Below, piece after piece: positions 15,021 to 15,851 of a stretch of 15,851 bases of DNA (position 1 is its first letter; each line of letters opens with the position of its first letter). Position numbers and translations under genes: made by a program. Location: positions 1-15,851 of the forward strand of contig DGVE01000225.1 of the NCBI GenBank assembly GCA_002395865.1, in the 5' to 3' direction. The notes beneath the pieces were generated by a model. That model was not told where the DNA came from, made no database searches, and saw only the letters and a program-made list of their open reading frames with translations. Origin of the DNA: Lachnospiraceae bacterium UBA4292 (lineage in GTDB: Bacteria > Bacillota > Clostridia > Lachnospirales > Lachnospiraceae).

Positions 15021-15851
15021 TTACTTCACTGTAATTATCTGCGACTCCGCGATCGTCTTCTCGGTCGGCTCATTGCCCAGACCGGGGAGCTTCGGAAGCT
15101 CGAAATAGCCGTTCACAGGCTGATAATCGTAGATGAAGTCCTCGCGGTTGTGCGTAAATGTATTCGTTGTATGGTGCTCATGGATAAAGAAGTTCGGTAT
15201 CGCCGCCTCAAGATGCAGCGCGATGGCGACTGAGAGTGCCGTGTTGCAGGTGTGCGTCTGAACGGATACTCCGTAGAGCTCCGCCAGGTCCGCGATCTTC
15301 CTTCCCTCCGTGATACCGCCGCAGTTTCCGATATCGGGCTGCAGGACATCGAGGAGATTTCCCTGAAGGAAGGGGGCAAAGCCCCTTCTCGTGTAGATCC
15401 TCTCGCCTGTAGCAAGCGGTATGTCGGTACCGGCCCTGAGCCTCTCGTAATCGTGTATATCCTGCGGGTCGGCCGGCTCCTCTAAAAGTATGGGCTTGTA
15501 GTCCTTAGCCACCTCCGCGACCTGCAATGCCGTGTGGGCTGTGGTTATGGAGTGGTTCTCTATGATGAGCTCTGCCTTGCCGTCAATGATCTGCTTTACC
15601 GCGTCAAGCTTCGCGTCGATCTCCTTCAGTGTTTTTATCGAAAGGTGGTTCCTTCCCTCGTAGAAATCGATTCTGCTGCCGTCCAAATGCTTGGCCACGA
15701 AATCTATCTTCACGCAGTCATAGCCCTCGTCCACGGCGCTCTGTACAGCATTCTTTAAGAACTCTATGTCTCCGGGTGCCCCGAAGAAGTCCTCGTATTT
15801 CCAGCCGTTCTGAAGCTGACTGGCATAGGACCAGAGCTTGTCCCTGTATTT
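15021..15851 (-). CDS. Enolase-superfamily sugar-acid dehydratase-like protein, N-terminus outside the window
   Basis: The last 276 residues of a mandelate racemase/muconate lactonizing enzyme-like protein are visible; the start lies beyond base 15851. Numbering from the window edge, CVKIDFVAK carries the first acid-base Lys region, IIENHS, LLEEPADP and ATGERIY supply the three acidic metal ligands, and LQPDIGNCGGITEGRKIADLAELYGV followed by QTHTCNTAL carries the Asp-His dyad. The segment from LEEPADP through TGERIYTRRGF to QPDIGNCGG is closest in style to D-galactonate dehydratase (DgoD). The C-terminus ends with a Pro/Gly-rich GYFELPKLPGLGNEP, common in the family. Exact acid-sugar substrate or racemase activity cannot be read. 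It is the first visible gene of the operon that continues into the M20 peptidase 21 bases later. Confidence 0.88.
   Translation of the reverse strand, partial: KYRDKLWSYASQLQNGWKYEDFFGAPGDIEFLKNAVQSAVDEGYDCVKIDFVAKHLDGSRIDFYEGRNHLSIKTLKEIDAKLDAVKQIIDGKAELIIENHSITTAHTALQVAEVAKDYKPILLEEPADPQDIHDYERLRAGTDIPLATGERIYTRRGFAPFLQGNLLDVLQPDIGNCGGITEGRKIADLAELYGVSVQTHTCNTALSVAIALHLEAAIPNFFIHEHHTTNTFTHNREDFIYDYQPVNGYFELPKLPGLGNEPTEKTIAESQIITVK

Noticed and set aside
1..15851. Search for CRISPR arrays, IS ends, phage genes, tRNA or rRNA
   Set aside because: No regularly spaced repeats, transposase or integrase motifs, or tRNA-like cloverleaf ends were found; the window is metabolic and signalling genes on one strand.

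Overview
The window reads as a piece of a Gram-positive, anaerobe-type Firmicute chromosome, most likely class Clostridia and plausibly Lachnospiraceae. This is inferred from four things: strong GGAGG ribosome-binding sites before nearly every gene, the PyrK/PyrD (class 1B) dihydroorotate dehydrogenase pair, a type-2 OMP decarboxylase, and fairly high GC combined with frequent ATA isoleucine codons. All twelve supported protein genes and one candidate small ORF lie on the minus strand, so transcription runs from high to low coordinates. No rRNA, tRNA, CRISPR array, insertion sequence or phage gene is visible. No intergenic stretch exceeds about 160 bases.

Region A (15851 down to 9196, minus strand) looks like one sulfur-centred operon. 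It starts outside the window with an enolase-superfamily sugar-acid dehydratase-like gene. An M20 metallopeptidase, a cysteine synthase (cysK), a glutathionyl-hydroquinone-reductase-like GST protein, a cystathionine gamma-synthase/lyase (metB-like) and a MalY/PatB C-S lyase follow. It ends at a strong intrinsic terminator. CysK, MetB and MalY can together take sulfide through cysteine and cystathionine to homocysteine. The M20 peptidase, the GST-fold reductase and the C-S lyase could alternatively handle thiol S-conjugates.

Region B (9159 down to 5786) is a pyrimidine operon: pyrF, a candidate 30-codon ORF, hisB, pyrK, pyrD. It is unusual because a single histidine gene sits between pyrF and pyrK, coupled through the small ORF whose stop codon lies one base from the hisB start.

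Region C (5733 down to 3984) is a single flotillin-like membrane scaffold gene with its own extended -10 promoter and an intrinsic terminator. Its coiled coil contains 11-residue repeats.

Region D (3954 down to 7) holds a seven-helix membrane GGDEF protein with a good promoter that carries an overlapping inverted repeat. Downstream is a large, unrecognised 875-residue protein whose N-terminal third shows a complete papain-type Gln-Cys-His-Asp arrangement. That protein and the hydroquinone-reductase-like gene are the least ordinary items. I do not see unmistakable evidence of an entirely new multi-gene system.
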